Shown here: in pieces, positions 1 to 9,417 of the stretch
How the letters are laid out: each line of letters opens with the position of its first letter
Position numbering within the stretch: position 1 is the first letter of the stretch
Assembly (NCBI GenBank): GCA_022709905.1
Contig: JAKLHY010000025.1
Span: 1-64,000 of the forward strand
DNA from: Verrucomicrobiota bacterium
Lineage (GTDB): Bacteria; Verrucomicrobiota; Verrucomicrobiia; Limisphaerales; UBA1319
DNA length: 64,000 nucleotides
Direction: 5' to 3'
Made by a program: the position numbers and the translations under genes
The notes under the pieces: model-generated
What the model was told of the DNA's origin: nothing
The model's database searches: none
Seen by the model: only the letters and a program-made list of their open reading frames with translations

Positions 1-175
1 ATGCGCGTCGCTCGCGCCTCGTCGGAGCGAACAATCCCTCGCCGCGAATGTATAGCTTATTTCTTGACGGACCCTAATCGGGCACCGGTTTGAGGGATTG
101 CCTGGCTCGCATTGCCAACGTGCAATCCAATGAAGCCCGCTTGCCGTAAAGGCCGATCTCAGGTAAAGAAAGGCC

Positions 176-949
176 ATGTTCCGTCAAAGAGTCTTCTCTT
201 GTCTAGCGCGGCTGAGAATGTGGGTGGCCGCAGGTATACTCCTGGCCTGCGCCGCAATCGCGCCGGGCAAAGACATCGAGTTCGGGGGCTACACCTGGCA
301 GATCCGATCGGGCCGTGGCGGACCGGGCCCCAATTCGTGGGCCGAGGACAATGTCTGGCTCGATGCCTCCACGAATCTGCATCTAAAAATCAGCCATCGC
401 GACGGCCATTGGTCCTGCGCCGAAATCACCACGCGACAGCGCCTCGGCTTCGGCCGCTATCAGTTCCAGATCTCGGGACGAATCGATTGCTTCGACGACA
501 ATGTCGTCCTCGGCCTGTTCAATTATCCAACAAGCGACGTGGGATCCGATGGCACCCACGAGATCGACATCGAGTTCGCCCGATGGGGCAATGCCCACAA
601 TCCCATGGGCAACTTCACCGTGTGGCCGGTTGAAAAGTCGCTCCAGCGTGAGACCAAATCATTCCGCTTTGGCCTGCCTGGCGATCAGACAACGCACCGG
701 TTCATCTGGAATCGCACCCAGGTCTTGTTTCAATCGTTGGTTGGATTTCGGGAAGATGACCAGGAAATCTTCAGCCAATGGGTTTATCGTCCAAAAGAGA
801 CGGACCGGTATATCTCCGACCGGCCAATGCCCGTCCACATCAACCTGTGGCTATTCCAGGGACGGCCGCCAAAAAACGGCCTCGAGGTTGAAGTCGTCCT
901 CCGCGATTTCAAGTTCACCCCCGAATCACAGTTGTTCCGCCTCCGTTGA
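176..949 (+). CDS. Secreted GH16-like beta-glycanase
   Basis: A 257-residue protein with an N-terminal signal peptide (hydrophobic stretch about residues 14-30). The centre carries HEIDIEF, with E129, D131 and E133 matching the GH16 catalytic E-x-D-x-E pattern (nucleophile, helper Asp, acid/base). Flanking aromatic and Asn residues (FDDNVVLGLFNYP, VHINLWLF) also fit the GH16 jelly roll. GH16 enzymes cleave beta-1,3/1,4 linkages in glucans, galactans or carrageenans; the substrate cannot be read here. The protein is short for GH16 but spans the whole fold. The start is supported by a purine-rich AAAGAAAGG just upstream. It stands alone, followed by a reverse-strand decayed acyltransferase gene. 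An inactive lectin-like role is possible but unlikely because the triad is intact. Confidence 0.78.
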   Translation: MFRQRVFSCLARLRMWVAAGILLACAAIAPGKDIEFGGYTWQIRSGRGGPGPNSWAEDNVWLDASTNLHLKISHRDGHWSCAEITTRQRLGFGRYQFQISGRIDCFDDNVVLGLFNYPTSDVGSDGTHEIDIEFARWGNAHNPMGNFTVWPVEKSLQRETKSFRFGLPGDQTTHRFIWNRTQVLFQSLVGFREDDQEIFSQWVYRPKETDRYISDRPMPVHINLWLFQGRPPKNGLEVEVVLRDFKFTPESQLFRLR

Positions 950-1020
950 GGACAATTGAAGGGCCATTTCGCGCAGAGTGCGAGTGAAAAACGATAGAAA
1001 ACCCCTGACGAACATCCGTT

Positions 1021-1715
1021 TCATAATTCCCCTTTCCGATCCTGGAGGAGCGTCTCACTCGGAACCTGCCATCGAGCAGCCTCAATTTCAGCAATCAATT
1101 CCTCACGCATCGTCCGTATACGGCGTGCGGCGATTGGCGCCCGTAGGAGAACCGAGGCAGTCCGGATGCTGACGATGAACCGGCGCACCCCGCCCATGCA
1201 ATCATGCGCCAGAAGACTCGCCACCGGCAGCAGAAGCGCATACCAAAGACTCACAGGGAATCCAAAAAAAGCCTGCGCGATGGCAACATAGATGCCGTAG
1301 AACAAAGTAAAGCTGAGGATGCCGGCGAGGATGCGAATCGTGGAAAAATGCCCACGGCTTCACCCTTTTCGAGGACAGAGAAGCAGGCTTCGAACGTGTC
1401 CAGCACCGTTCGCATCGCCCGAGGATCGTCTTTCTTTCGGTTGACCGGAATCACCCCGCAGCGCGTCAGCAACCATCGTATCAGTGAGAAACGAAAAAGC
1501 CGGACCGTGGCAACAAAGTTGATCTTGCGTGGGACAGATATGCCAATGACAAAAGCATCCGTGATCGAGTTTGGATGGTTTGAAGTGAATAGAACAGAAC
1601 CCTTGACCGGGATCCGCTCGCGATGAAAGCGCTCAATCCGAGCGAAATAAAACCCCAATCCCACTGCCAACACCCAACGGCCCACGAGATAGGGTATTGG
1701 AATCGAGGCATTCAT
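1021..1715 (-). pseudogene. PlsC-type lysophospholipid acyltransferase, internally deleted
   Basis: The 5' part, from an ATG at 1715 preceded by GAGGGG, reads as the start of a PlsC/LPLAT enzyme. It has a membrane segment, then NHPNSITDAF (the catalytic His/Asp motif) and VGIFP, the start of the conserved GIFPEG acceptor motif. The frame then goes wrong: GIFP runs into unrelated residues. In the next frame the sequence resumes as TIRILAG...FYGIYVAIAQAFFGFP, which looks like the hydrophobic C-terminal part of the same family, ending at 1021. A normal protein would have a long stretch between these parts, so the gene has an out-of-frame internal deletion near 1345. The original role would have been phospholipid acyl transfer at the inner membrane. 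The call rests on motif reading of both halves. Confidence 0.7.
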
Positions 1716-1780
1716 AGGCCCCTCAGACCTCAACGGGAGTTTACATGTTTTTCATCTCCTCCGCCACTCCAAAGTCGGGC

Positions 1781-3748
1781 TCATTCGAGATTCCGAATCG
1801 CGGACTCGGCCGCCCAACGGACCCGGGGAATCCTGGCGAGTTCCTTCAACAAGGGAAGAGCGGAACAGGCGGCGGGTTTGCCGATGCTGCCAAGAGCCGA
1901 AGCCACGGAACGCAACACATGCACCTGCTCGTTCTTGACGGAACCGGCGGCAACAAGAGCGGGCACAGCCGGGGCGGCGTCTTTGCCGATGGCCGCAATG
2001 GCGTTGGCCGACATCATGCGCACGGATACATCACGGTCCTTCAATGCGCTCGTCAACGCGCTCAGCACTGACAACGATCTTCTCCCCTGATCCCGCAGCG
2101 ATAGGGCGGCCAAACCCCGAATGACCGGATCGGGATCCGACATCAACAGCCGGCCAATCTCGGCGAGGTCTCCGGTGGGAATCCGAGGTTCCTTGCTGGT
2201 GGCTGCGGCAGCCCAGGCCTCAGCGCCCACCCGGGCCAAAACAATATTGTCGATGCCCAAATGATAGCCCGCCGAGGCTTCATTTTTTCCTACGCAAACA
2301 TAAGTCAGCACGTGCCGTCCCTTCGAGAGCCGCACCCAGCCCACAGGATAGGCCAGACCCACGTAGGTTTCAGTCGCATAGCCGTCAAACTGGGTTTGCG
2401 GACGCACATCAGCGCCTGGCTCATGCTCGAGTTGCGGGGCCTGCGGCGGTTTGCCATCGAGCAAAACCGTGTAAATGCCGTGGTCCGCCGCTTGCGCGAC
2501 TTCGGTATACACTTCATAATCCCCATCCACCGGCACCTCGAAGGGCACCTCGATCTTCGCCCCCTTGCCCTGCCCCGCAAATGCTATGACGTCCTTGGAC
2601 CAAAACAGTTCCGGGCTGAGCGATATCCGGCCTCCTTCGGCCCTGCAATCGGCCATCGATTGCTCGACTTCGATCTGAAGGGCGTTGCCTTGAGGCAACC
2701 GCGCGGCCCCGTAAGGCAAGGCCGGTTGATCCTGGGCAATCCCCTCCTGGTACCAAAAAGCGACACTCGAGATCAGATCGGTGCGCTCGCCAAAAGCCGA
2801 TTTGACCGTCCCATCGGAATTGTAAGTCCATCCCTTGTGCTCCACTTCCGCCTTCAACGATTTCTTGAAAGGAATCGGATCCACCAAGTGCCAGCGATAC
2901 GCCGTCATGCGCGCCCCTAGCCCCGTCCCCTCGGCAACCGTCACGCCGTAGTGCGGTCCGTCATTGACGTGCAATCCCCAGGCGTCGTTGAAATAATCCT
3001 CGCTCCCCGTGCCTTCGATCGAGGGTTTCCCCCCGTCCACCCAGAAATAATCGTCGCCTTCTCCAAACCAGCCGGCCTCGGCCTGCACCACCGACATGAC
3101 GGTGCCCACGTAATGGCCCCTGCCTTGGACGTTCAGAAATTCATAATGCGAACCGTCGGCCGGGGCGGGCAATGCCTGCCGGTACCAGGCATGGAAATAG
3201 GGCGTGCGCGCAGGAAGCGCCGGAACCTTGTTCCAATCCACATGAAAATAAAGCATGCTCACCCGGCGGCGGCCTTCATTTGTCACGGTGATCCTGCAAG
3301 ATTTTCCGAAAGGCATCGGCCAATAGCAGTTCCGGGCCCGGCCATCGGAACTGTTGCGGACCATCAGCGATTCGACCTCGGCCTCGACCCCGTTGCCCAC
3401 CGCAAAAAAATCACCGATCGGCGCGTCAACACTCGGCGTCGGACTGCCATCGTAATAAATCCGAAGGCGCAAAAGCCGCGGCCAGCCATACTCGTTGTCC
3501 GCAATGGTCATCCAGATGTGGTTCACCACGCCGGGACCTTTCAGGTCCGCCAGGACGCTGGTCTCGCCTGGGATGGGTCTGTGACTATCGTCATTCGAGT
3601 TCCAGTCTGGGTTGTTCGAGGACGCCCGATGCGCCGTGAAATCCTTGGGCTCCGCTAGCCGAAACGGATCCGAAATGCGCAATGCAGCGGGTTGGACACA
3701 GCCGGTGAGTACAACAAGGGCCAAAATGACCATTGGAGAACCATTCAT
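1781..3748 (-). CDS. GH172 (DUF2961) lipoprotein with C-terminal HEAT repeats
   Basis: A 655-residue protein with a lipoprotein signal ending LTGC (Cys17), so probably outer-membrane anchored. Residues about 25-340 are a DUF2961 domain, shown by PGVVNHIWMTI, the FHVDWNKVP region and IEGTGSEDYFNDAWG. DUF2961 is now family GH172, whose characterised members act on fructofuranosides (difructose anhydride) or on D-arabinan. Residues about 395-525 form a second beta-rich, carbohydrate-binding-like domain. Residues about 545-655 hold two to three HEAT-like helical repeats (LSALTSALKDRDVSVRMMSANAIAAIG), an unusual addition. The upstream neighbour on the same strand is an Ig-domain secreted protein 238 bp away. 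The exact sugar is not readable, and activity assignment is by family only. Confidence 0.82.
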   Translation of the reverse strand: MNGSPMVILALVVLTGCVQPAALRISDPFRLAEPKDFTAHRASSNNPDWNSNDDSHRPIPGETSVLADLKGPGVVNHIWMTIADNEYGWPRLLRLRIYYDGSPTPSVDAPIGDFFAVGNGVEAEVESLMVRNSSDGRARNCYWPMPFGKSCRITVTNEGRRRVSMLYFHVDWNKVPALPARTPYFHAWYRQALPAPADGSHYEFLNVQGRGHYVGTVMSVVQAEAGWFGEGDDYFWVDGGKPSIEGTGSEDYFNDAWGLHVNDGPHYGVTVAEGTGLGARMTAYRWHLVDPIPFKKSLKAEVEHKGWTYNSDGTVKSAFGERTDLISSVAFWYQEGIAQDQPALPYGAARLPQGNALQIEVEQSMADCRAEGGRISLSPELFWSKDVIAFAGQGKGAKIEVPFEVPVDGDYEVYTEVAQAADHGIYTVLLDGKPPQAPQLEHEPGADVRPQTQFDGYATETYVGLAYPVGWVRLSKGRHVLTYVCVGKNEASAGYHLGIDNIVLARVGAEAWAAAATSKEPRIPTGDLAEIGRLLMSDPDPVIRGLAALSLRDQGRRSLSVLSALTSALKDRDVSVRMMSANAIAAIGKDAAPAVPALVAAGSVKNEQVHVLRSVASALGSIGKPAACSALPLLKELARIPRVRWAAESAIRNLE

Positions 3749-3986
3749 GAACCGATCCTATGCCACAGACCCTTGGCAATCAATCGTCTTTGGACCCCCC
3801 CAATCCACACGCAAGATACCCGCATAAAATCTAACCCAGAATCCACCCCAATGGACACAAATTGAATCGGAGGAATCCTGTTGGCGGAATCGCTCTGCGG
3901 AATGAATTCCGCGTACCGAGTGTTCCTGGCTTCATATTGTGGTGGATAGGGGGCGCAGCTTCGTCAGTTGATGTTCCTCGGAAGAC
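3749..3986. other. Intergenic spacer upstream of the GH172 gene
   Basis: This 238-bp stretch lies between the start of the reverse-strand GH172 lipoprotein gene and the 3' end of the reverse-strand Ig-domain gene. It must hold the GH172 promoter if that gene is transcribed on its own. No convincing -35/-10 pair, hairpin or small gene was recognised. Confidence 0.4.
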
Positions 3987-5147
3987 TCAGGGGAGAAGCA
4001 CCGCGCGATAAAACCGGGTCTGGCTTCTTGGCGAAGAAGCATCGATCACCATTTGTGGCGATGTGGTGAGTTGGTTGGTGCTGAGCGGAACCCAGGCGGT
4101 GGGTTCCACAGTGGGCGTGTAATCCACCCGGTAGGTGTCTCCAATCTTGCCCGTGATGATGACGACGGGATAGAAGCTGATGTCCGTAAGCGCGAGCGTT
4201 GCTTCACCGCTCACGACTGAACCTCCGGCATTGGTGACGCGGACGCGATATCGGCCCACATCGCTCGCAGACGCGTTGGCCACAGAGAGGGTGCTGGTCG
4301 TGGCTCCCGAGATATTGCCGCCATCGGAGATATTGGTGCCCTGGAACTGCCATTGATAGGTCGCGGCCGTGGGGCTCGAAATGCCGACCGAAAACCGGGC
4401 GGTGCCTCCGGACGACACCGTCGTGTTCTCAGGCTGCTGGGTGATAGTGGGCGCGCCGGGCGGGGCTTGCGATACGAGTTCAAAGGCATCGACAAAGAAA
4501 GATTGGCTGCCCGTTGTGCTATAAGCATTGAGCATATATGCGCCGACGCGCACCGTAACGGTGTTGGCCGGAGCGGTCGCTTCTGGAAGGGTGAATAGAG
4601 TCATGCTTCCCGAGCCCGAATCCGGAAGACCGGCAGCTACCAGGTCTAAGGTGTTGCTGGAGATGACTTGGTTGGCCGAATCGAGAAACTCAACCGCAAA
4701 CAGGACGGTGGGCTGGGGTGTGTTGGTATTGGAAAAGGCGCAAAAGTTGGCTTCACCCGCGGCATAGCCCGACAAGGTGTATTTCGCTCCCGGCGCCGCG
4801 GGAAGATCCTGGTAGAAAAACACCGAGATCTCGTCGCCGACAGCCCCTTGGAAAGGTTTGAAAAACAACCCGGAACCGCCCTCATCCAGGACGTTGCACC
4901 AGGGCTCTGAGGAGCACCCATCCATGTGAGGCCCGGAAAGACTTCTGGATGCATCTACAGACCAACCGGCTGGGGTGGCATTATTTTGCGGACCGATCGC
5001 GATCGAATCCAGGTTGCCATTGACAAGGTCATTGGCCTGGCAAAGGGCGCTCCCGGATGCCAGCAGGCCAATCGCCATCACCTCCTGGAAAGCTTTCCGA
5101 AAAAGAACAAATAATGGGGAATCACTGTTTCTTAAGGCTGTATTCAT
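3987..5147 (-). CDS. Secreted Ig-like domain protein with C-terminal surface module
   Basis: About 386 residues from the ATG at 5147, chosen because a signal peptide follows (FQEVMAIGLLASGSALCQA); the open frame extends upstream but the extra residues look non-coding. The first half, about residues 30-225, is a beta-rich domain beginning NGNLDS and ending FFVDAFELV, resembling PEP-CTERM-style or carbohydrate-binding jelly rolls. Next comes one bacterial Ig-like domain (about 230-320; ITQQPENTTVSSGGTARF ... SDVGRYRVRVTNAGG). The last about 60 residues (TYRVDYTP...W...TRFYRAVLLP) match a C-terminal module seen in several neighbours. There is no catalytic motif, so a binding or surface role is most likely. 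It is divergent from the GH144-like gene. Confidence 0.65.
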   Translation of the reverse strand: MNTALRNSDSPLFVLFRKAFQEVMAIGLLASGSALCQANDLVNGNLDSIAIGPQNNATPAGWSVDASRSLSGPHMDGCSSEPWCNVLDEGGSGLFFKPFQGAVGDEISVFFYQDLPAAPGAKYTLSGYAAGEANFCAFSNTNTPQPTVLFAVEFLDSANQVISSNTLDLVAAGLPDSGSGSMTLFTLPEATAPANTVTVRVGAYMLNAYSTTGSQSFFVDAFELVSQAPPGAPTITQQPENTTVSSGGTARFSVGISSPTAATYQWQFQGTNISDGGNISGATTSTLSVANASASDVGRYRVRVTNAGGSVVSGEATLALTDISFYPVVIITGKIGDTYRVDYTPTVEPTAWVPLSTNQLTTSPQMVIDASSPRSQTRFYRAVLLP

Positions 5148-5253
5148 AACTACTCTTTCTATTTTGTTGGTTTCTTCCTTGATAAGTGAGGAGTTTCTGT
5201 TCACAAACCCTAGCCGCCTTCCGCCCCAGACAATCGCTGATGTTACAGGCGCA

Positions 5254-5283
5254 TTGGGTAAAATGCAGTACTTGTGGTATAAT
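5254..5283 (+). promoter_or_regulatory. Predicted promoter of the GH144-like gene
   Basis: A perfect TATAAT lies at 5278-5283 with TTGGGT at 5254-5259, an 18-bp spacer. Transcription would start near 5290. That is downstream of a possible ATG at 5287, so the ATG at 5317 is the better start for the hydrolase gene. Confidence 0.5.
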
Positions 5284-5316
5284 CGCATGGGGTTGGGTAT
5301 TGTCAAAAGACTGGGT

Positions 5317-7125
5317 ATGAACCGAGCGCTGGTTGTTTTCTTTTTCTGGGTGCCATGGACCATCATTGCCCTTGAACCGCCCACGGGTATCGTCAGCCGA
5401 ACAGGCGACCAAAGCATCGTGTTACACTGGGAACCTCCGGTCGAAAGCCATCTGGCGGGTTACCGCGTCTATCGATCGCTCGATGCCAACGGCCCGTTTG
5501 AACTGCAGAATCCGTCCCTGTTGAGAACCCCCGGCTTCTGCGATCTGAATGTTAGCAATGACGCAACTCTTTATTACCGAATTACTGCCGTGACGACGGC
5601 ATCCGAAGAAAGCCTCCCGTCAACGGTCCTCCCCGCTATCCCCCGGGCATTTGCCAGCGACGATGACTTCCTCGATTACGTCCAGCAGGTGCACTTCGAT
5701 TACTTCTGGTATGGAGCCAATCCGAAGAATGGCCTGATCCCGGATCGCCTCCCGAGCGCATCACCGTGCAGCATCGCGGCGGTGGGATTCGGTCTTACGG
5801 CCATGGGGGTGGGAATTGATCACGGGTGGATTTCGCGCGCCCAGGGGCTGGCGAGGGTTCACACGACGTTGAACACCTTCCTCCATGGGCCTCAAGGACC
5901 GGAAGCCACTGGCAGAATGGGACATAAAGGCTGGTTTTACCACTTTCTGGATATGAACACCGGCTTGCGATATGCGCCCTTCAACTCCGAGCTGTCGTCG
6001 ATCGATACCGCCTTGCTGTTGGCCGGAGTCCTCTACGCCAAACAGTATTTTGATGGCGTGGATGCTGCGGAAACTGAAATTCGCGCCATGGCTGATGCCC
6101 TTTTCAACCGCGTCGATTGGAACTGGATGGCCCGCGGAACCAATCTGCTTTCGATGGGGTGGAAACCCGAGTCGGGCTTTCTCGACGCCAACTGGATCGG
6201 ATACAACGAGGCCATGATTCTTTACCTTCTGGGCCTGGGGGCTGAGCCCCATCCCCTACCCGCATCGGCTTGGAATCGCTGGACCCGCGGCTATGCCTGG
6301 GGCAATCACTACAGCTACTCCTTCGTTCGCTTCCCGCCGTTGTTCGGGCATCAATATTCCCACTGCTGGATCGATTTCCGCCACACCGCCGACGGCTACA
6401 TGAACAGCCGTGATACCACTTATTTCGAGAACTCACGCCGCGCCACTCTCGCCCAGCGTGCTTACTGCATCACCAACCCGCTGGGCAGGATCGGCTATTC
6501 CAGCAACGTCTGGGGATTGACCGCCTGCGATGGCCCCAAAGGTTACGCCGCCCGAGGCGCGCCCCCCGCCGAGAACGACGACGGCACCATTGCCCCAACC
6601 GCCGCCGCCGGCTCGATCGCTTTCACTCCCGAGTATTCCATCCCAACGCTCCGCTTTTTCTATAGCCAATTCCGCAAGCATATCTGGACTGCCTACGGTT
6701 TCCGCGATGCCTTCAACCCGGGCGCCCAATGGTGGGGACCCGATGAACTCGGAATCGATCAAGGGCCCATCGTTCTCATGATCGAAAACTACCGCACCCA
6801 GAAGGTCTGGCGCCGGTTTATGCAAAACCAGGAGATCCAACGCGGACTGAAAAAAGCGGGTTTTGTCTCTCTTTCCTTCATGTATCCAACCCTGGAACCT
6901 GTCCTCGATCAGAACACACTTCGGCTGGTTTGGAGTGCCCTGGCCGATCGCTATTACCAGGTGGAATATTCGCCGGACCTGATGACATGGTTCAACGGGC
7001 CGCCCCTGATCCTGGCCCAAGGATCTCCGACAACCTGGACCGACAACGGCCCGCCGCACACGCCGGCTCTTCCCTTTGACACAAGCCAAAGGTTCTATCG
7101 CGTTTTCCAGCTGGGTGAACCGTAG
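5317..7125 (+). CDS. Secreted FN3 + GH144-like glucoamylase-fold hydrolase
   Basis: About 602 residues from the ATG at 5317, which gives a clean signal peptide (MNRALVVFFFWVPWTIIA). Residues about 18-105 are a fibronectin type III domain (VLHWEPPVESHLAGYRVYRS). Residues about 112-520 match the glucoamylase-like (alpha/alpha)6 domain: DFLDYVQQVHFDYFWYGAN near the start, GRMGHKGWFYHFLD, WIGYNEAMILYLL, FGHQYSHCWIDFR and GPIVLMIENYRT. This domain is family GH144, whose characterised members are endo-beta-1,2-glucanases. The last about 65 residues carry the RYYQVEYSPDLMTW ... RFYRVFQL module shared with neighbouring secreted proteins. Beta-1,2-glucan hydrolysis is the family expectation; substrate is otherwise inferred. 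The gene is divergently transcribed from the Ig-domain protein. Confidence 0.8.
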   Translation: MNRALVVFFFWVPWTIIALEPPTGIVSRTGDQSIVLHWEPPVESHLAGYRVYRSLDANGPFELQNPSLLRTPGFCDLNVSNDATLYYRITAVTTASEESLPSTVLPAIPRAFASDDDFLDYVQQVHFDYFWYGANPKNGLIPDRLPSASPCSIAAVGFGLTAMGVGIDHGWISRAQGLARVHTTLNTFLHGPQGPEATGRMGHKGWFYHFLDMNTGLRYAPFNSELSSIDTALLLAGVLYAKQYFDGVDAAETEIRAMADALFNRVDWNWMARGTNLLSMGWKPESGFLDANWIGYNEAMILYLLGLGAEPHPLPASAWNRWTRGYAWGNHYSYSFVRFPPLFGHQYSHCWIDFRHTADGYMNSRDTTYFENSRRATLAQRAYCITNPLGRIGYSSNVWGLTACDGPKGYAARGAPPAENDDGTIAPTAAAGSIAFTPEYSIPTLRFFYSQFRKHIWTAYGFRDAFNPGAQWWGPDELGIDQGPIVLMIENYRTQKVWRRFMQNQEIQRGLKKAGFVSLSFMYPTLEPVLDQNTLRLVWSALADRYYQVEYSPDLMTWFNGPPLILAQGSPTTWTDNGPPHTPALPFDTSQRFYRVFQLGEP

Positions 7126-7465
7126 AGCCAGGCGTTCTCACGAGCATCGGGAAACCGCCCTTTCGACTGCAATCCCGACTTCGGTCTGTGCTCGCCACTT
7201 TTCTCAACTCCGATAAATCGCGAGCTCGCCACCGCACGGCCCGGATCCGACAAAACCGGGATTCGCCTCTGCGCCCGGGGTTCAGCCATGAATAAACCCT
7301 AAACCGGTTTTGTATCAGAGGTCCAACCGAGGAGGAACATTCCACAATTCTGTCCCAATGGCGCTGGCCAATACAGAGGACCGCCTTACAGTAACAGTAG
7401 ATATTTTTTTATTGACATTATAAATTATACTATATTACGTTCTTTCGAGCATTATGTGATCACTT
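7126..7465. other. Non-coding spacer, becoming AT-rich after 7380
   Basis: No credible gene is seen here. Short open frames on the reverse strand (about 7095-7345) have no recognisable domains and no start signals. From about 7380 the base composition shifts sharply to AT-rich, unlike the GC-rich surroundings, leading into the predicted promoter of the TIG-domain gene. Confidence 0.4.
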
Positions 7466-7494
7466 TCACCGGAAAGTATTGGACATATATAATA
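7466..7494 (+). promoter_or_regulatory. Predicted promoter of the TIG-domain gene
   Basis: TTCACC at 7466-7471 and a perfect TATAAT at 7489-7494 are separated by 17 bp. The predicted transcription start near 7501 coincides with a possible ATG at 7502, so the next in-frame ATG at 7535 is the more plausible translation start. Confidence 0.5.
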
Positions 7495-7534
7495 ATTAAT
7501 TATGTACACAATAGTGAGCAGAATTGTCAAGAGT

Positions 7535-8720
7535 ATGTACATAGATCCAAAATTGCGGAGTTGGGCGGGTATAGGCCTCAGTTTGACCTTGGCCAGCATT
7601 CTGGGAGTTGAGCGATTGCGGGCCGACGATGAGTTACCTCCCGGTTTTGCCCCGGTCCTGACAAGGTTTGAGCCTGTCTCGGGATATCCAGGAGATACCA
7701 TCGTTTTGTTCGGCACCAATTTAGTGCAAGTAAAGGCCGTGCGCTTCAATGACGTCGATGCCGTGTTTATACCGAAAGATCCGTTGTTTAATCCCGAACT
7801 CCGGGCTGTCGTGCCCAAGAATGCCTCCAGCGGTCCTATCACGGTAATAACGGACGATGGTGAGGTTACCAGTGAAGAGGCGTTTACGGTGATTCCCCGG
7901 CCCGCGCCGGTTGTGATCGACTTTTCTCCCAAGTCCGGGCCCGAGAATTCATCTGTAAACATTATTGGAGAGCATCTCTTGGACATAGTGAGCATCCAAT
8001 TCAACGGGGTGCCCACTACGCAGTATGGAGATCCTTCGATGTCAGAAGGAAGGGGATTCCCGGTGCGCGTCCCCAAAGGCGCGACCACAGGGCCGATCAT
8101 TATCGTAACCGAGGACGGTCGGGTGGAAACGGCGCCGTTCGTCGTGACGGCGGTGCCGAAGCCAACGATCCTCAGTATGAATCCCACGGAAGGTATTCCT
8201 GGGACTGCGGTAATGATTCGCGGCCAAAACTTGACTCGGGTGAAATCGGTTTCCTTTAATGGCGTAAATGCAACCTTTTCGGAATTTGGTGATTTGTTAG
8301 TTCGCGTTCCGGAGGGGGCCACGACTGGTCCCGTCAGGGTTGAGACCGAGGGAGGGGTGGCCGTGAGTGCTCAATCCTTCACGGCACATGTCGTTTGTCG
8401 CGGACACTCCCGGCCTGTATCACTTGTTAGCATCGGCGGGAGATTTTACCCAGGAAATTCGCGTTGTGGACAACCGAGCGGTGGTATCCGTTTTGGGAGT
8501 GACCTGTAATCACCTGATGATCCGTCATTTGGATCCGGCGCACGTGGAAATTTCCTGGCCCCAGGAAGCCGAGGGATATGTGCTACAAGAGAAGTCATTG
8601 GGAGATGAGGGATCCGCATGGCAAGACTCCGGGAACGTGCCTCTTCTCCAAGGCGCGCGTTACTCGGTCGTTGGAGATTGTCAATCGGTCTCACGCGGCT
8701 ACCGTCTCATGCATCCCTGA
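7535..8720 (+). pseudogene. Secreted IPT/TIG-repeat protein, frameshifted near its C-terminus
   Basis: From the ATG at 7535 a signal peptide (IGLSLTLASILGVERLRA) leads into three IPT/TIG domains. Each has the PxxGxPGxxVxxxGxNL pattern followed by VRVPxGATTGP (about residues 30-120, 120-215 and 215-295). Around 8390-8400 the frame shifts. The original frame ends at 8509 in low-quality sequence, while the overlapping frame resumes with SFVADTPGLYHLLASAG and runs to 8720, ending with the VEISWP...YVLQE...GYRL module found at the C-terminus of neighbouring secreted proteins. A single-base indel explains this. The intact protein would be about 395 residues, exported, with a binding or structural role. 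The upstream 120 bp are unusually AT-rich. Confidence 0.7.
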
Positions 8721-9112
8721 ATCGAATCCGTATTGAGTCCCGGGTTGGCACCGCCATTTCATGCAAATCTCCAATCGTTTGTTGACTGGAAGTTCAGTAA
8801 AACATCCAGCACGCCGGTGGTCGGCAATGACCATGGCCGTTTGGCTTACTTTGGATTTTTAACTGTTCACTTAAGGGCAGACCCCAGTCGGACACGCTGC
8901 CTATGACCTGTGCTTTGTCGTGGACGGCTATCCTTGCCAAATCATTATTGCCCGCCGTCAGAGCGCCGACCTATAATCCATCCATGATTCTGGTGCCGAC
9001 AAGCGTCTGCACGAGGAGACTCATAGGCGATGGCCCAGCTACTTTGGCGCATCCTGAGGTTGGCTTGTGCCGCCCAAAGACGGCCACTGGATCAAGACAA
9101 CAAATACGGCCA
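8721..9112 (+). other. Decayed spacer with broken coding remnants
   Basis: No intact gene is present. One forward frame gives interrupted protein-like stretches (for example EGWLVPPKDGHWIK once stops and frame changes are ignored), just before the DUF1349 remnant. It may be the damaged 5' portion of that same gene, but no domain can be named. Confidence 0.35.
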
Positions 9113-9408
9113 AATGAACACCCGCATTCTGCACGAGGACTTCCGCGCGGCCGCTTTGGATTCGCGGCTGGCATGGTTCAATCCTCCGAGGCGATGTCGG
9201 CTCGAAACGCGGCACGGATGTTCTGGTGGAGTTCTCGCCTGAGAACCGAGTGCAATGGAAATGCATGCGCGTGGCCCGGTTGCATTGGCCGGACCGCGTT
9301 CCTTTGTGCTCAGGTCTTTACGCCTGTTGCCCCAAGGAAGCGGGATTCCGAGTCGCGTTCGACTTCTTGCACATCGAGGTTATGCCATCCCCGATCAAAT
9401 CAACCTGA
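9113..9408 (+). pseudogene. DUF1349-family remnant
   Basis: Two pieces in different frames read like one DUF1349 (concanavalin-fold, ROEH-like) protein. The first, near 9122-9190, gives LHEDFR...LDSRLAWFNPP, the start of the domain. The second, about 9205-9405, gives TDVLVEFSPENRVQWKCMRV followed by GLYACCPKEAGFRVAFDFL, the characteristic end of the domain (GLYACSPKGAGFRAEFDFL in typical members). The middle of the domain is missing, so this is a deletion derivative rather than a simple sequencing slip. It sits directly upstream of another truncated gene (kdsB). Confidence 0.6.
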
Positions 9409-9417
9409 GATTTCGTC

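Noticed and set aside
4975..5316. Upstream extension of the GH144-like frame
   Set aside because: It overlaps the start of the divergent Ig-domain gene and precedes the predicted promoter; a signal peptide begins only at 5317.
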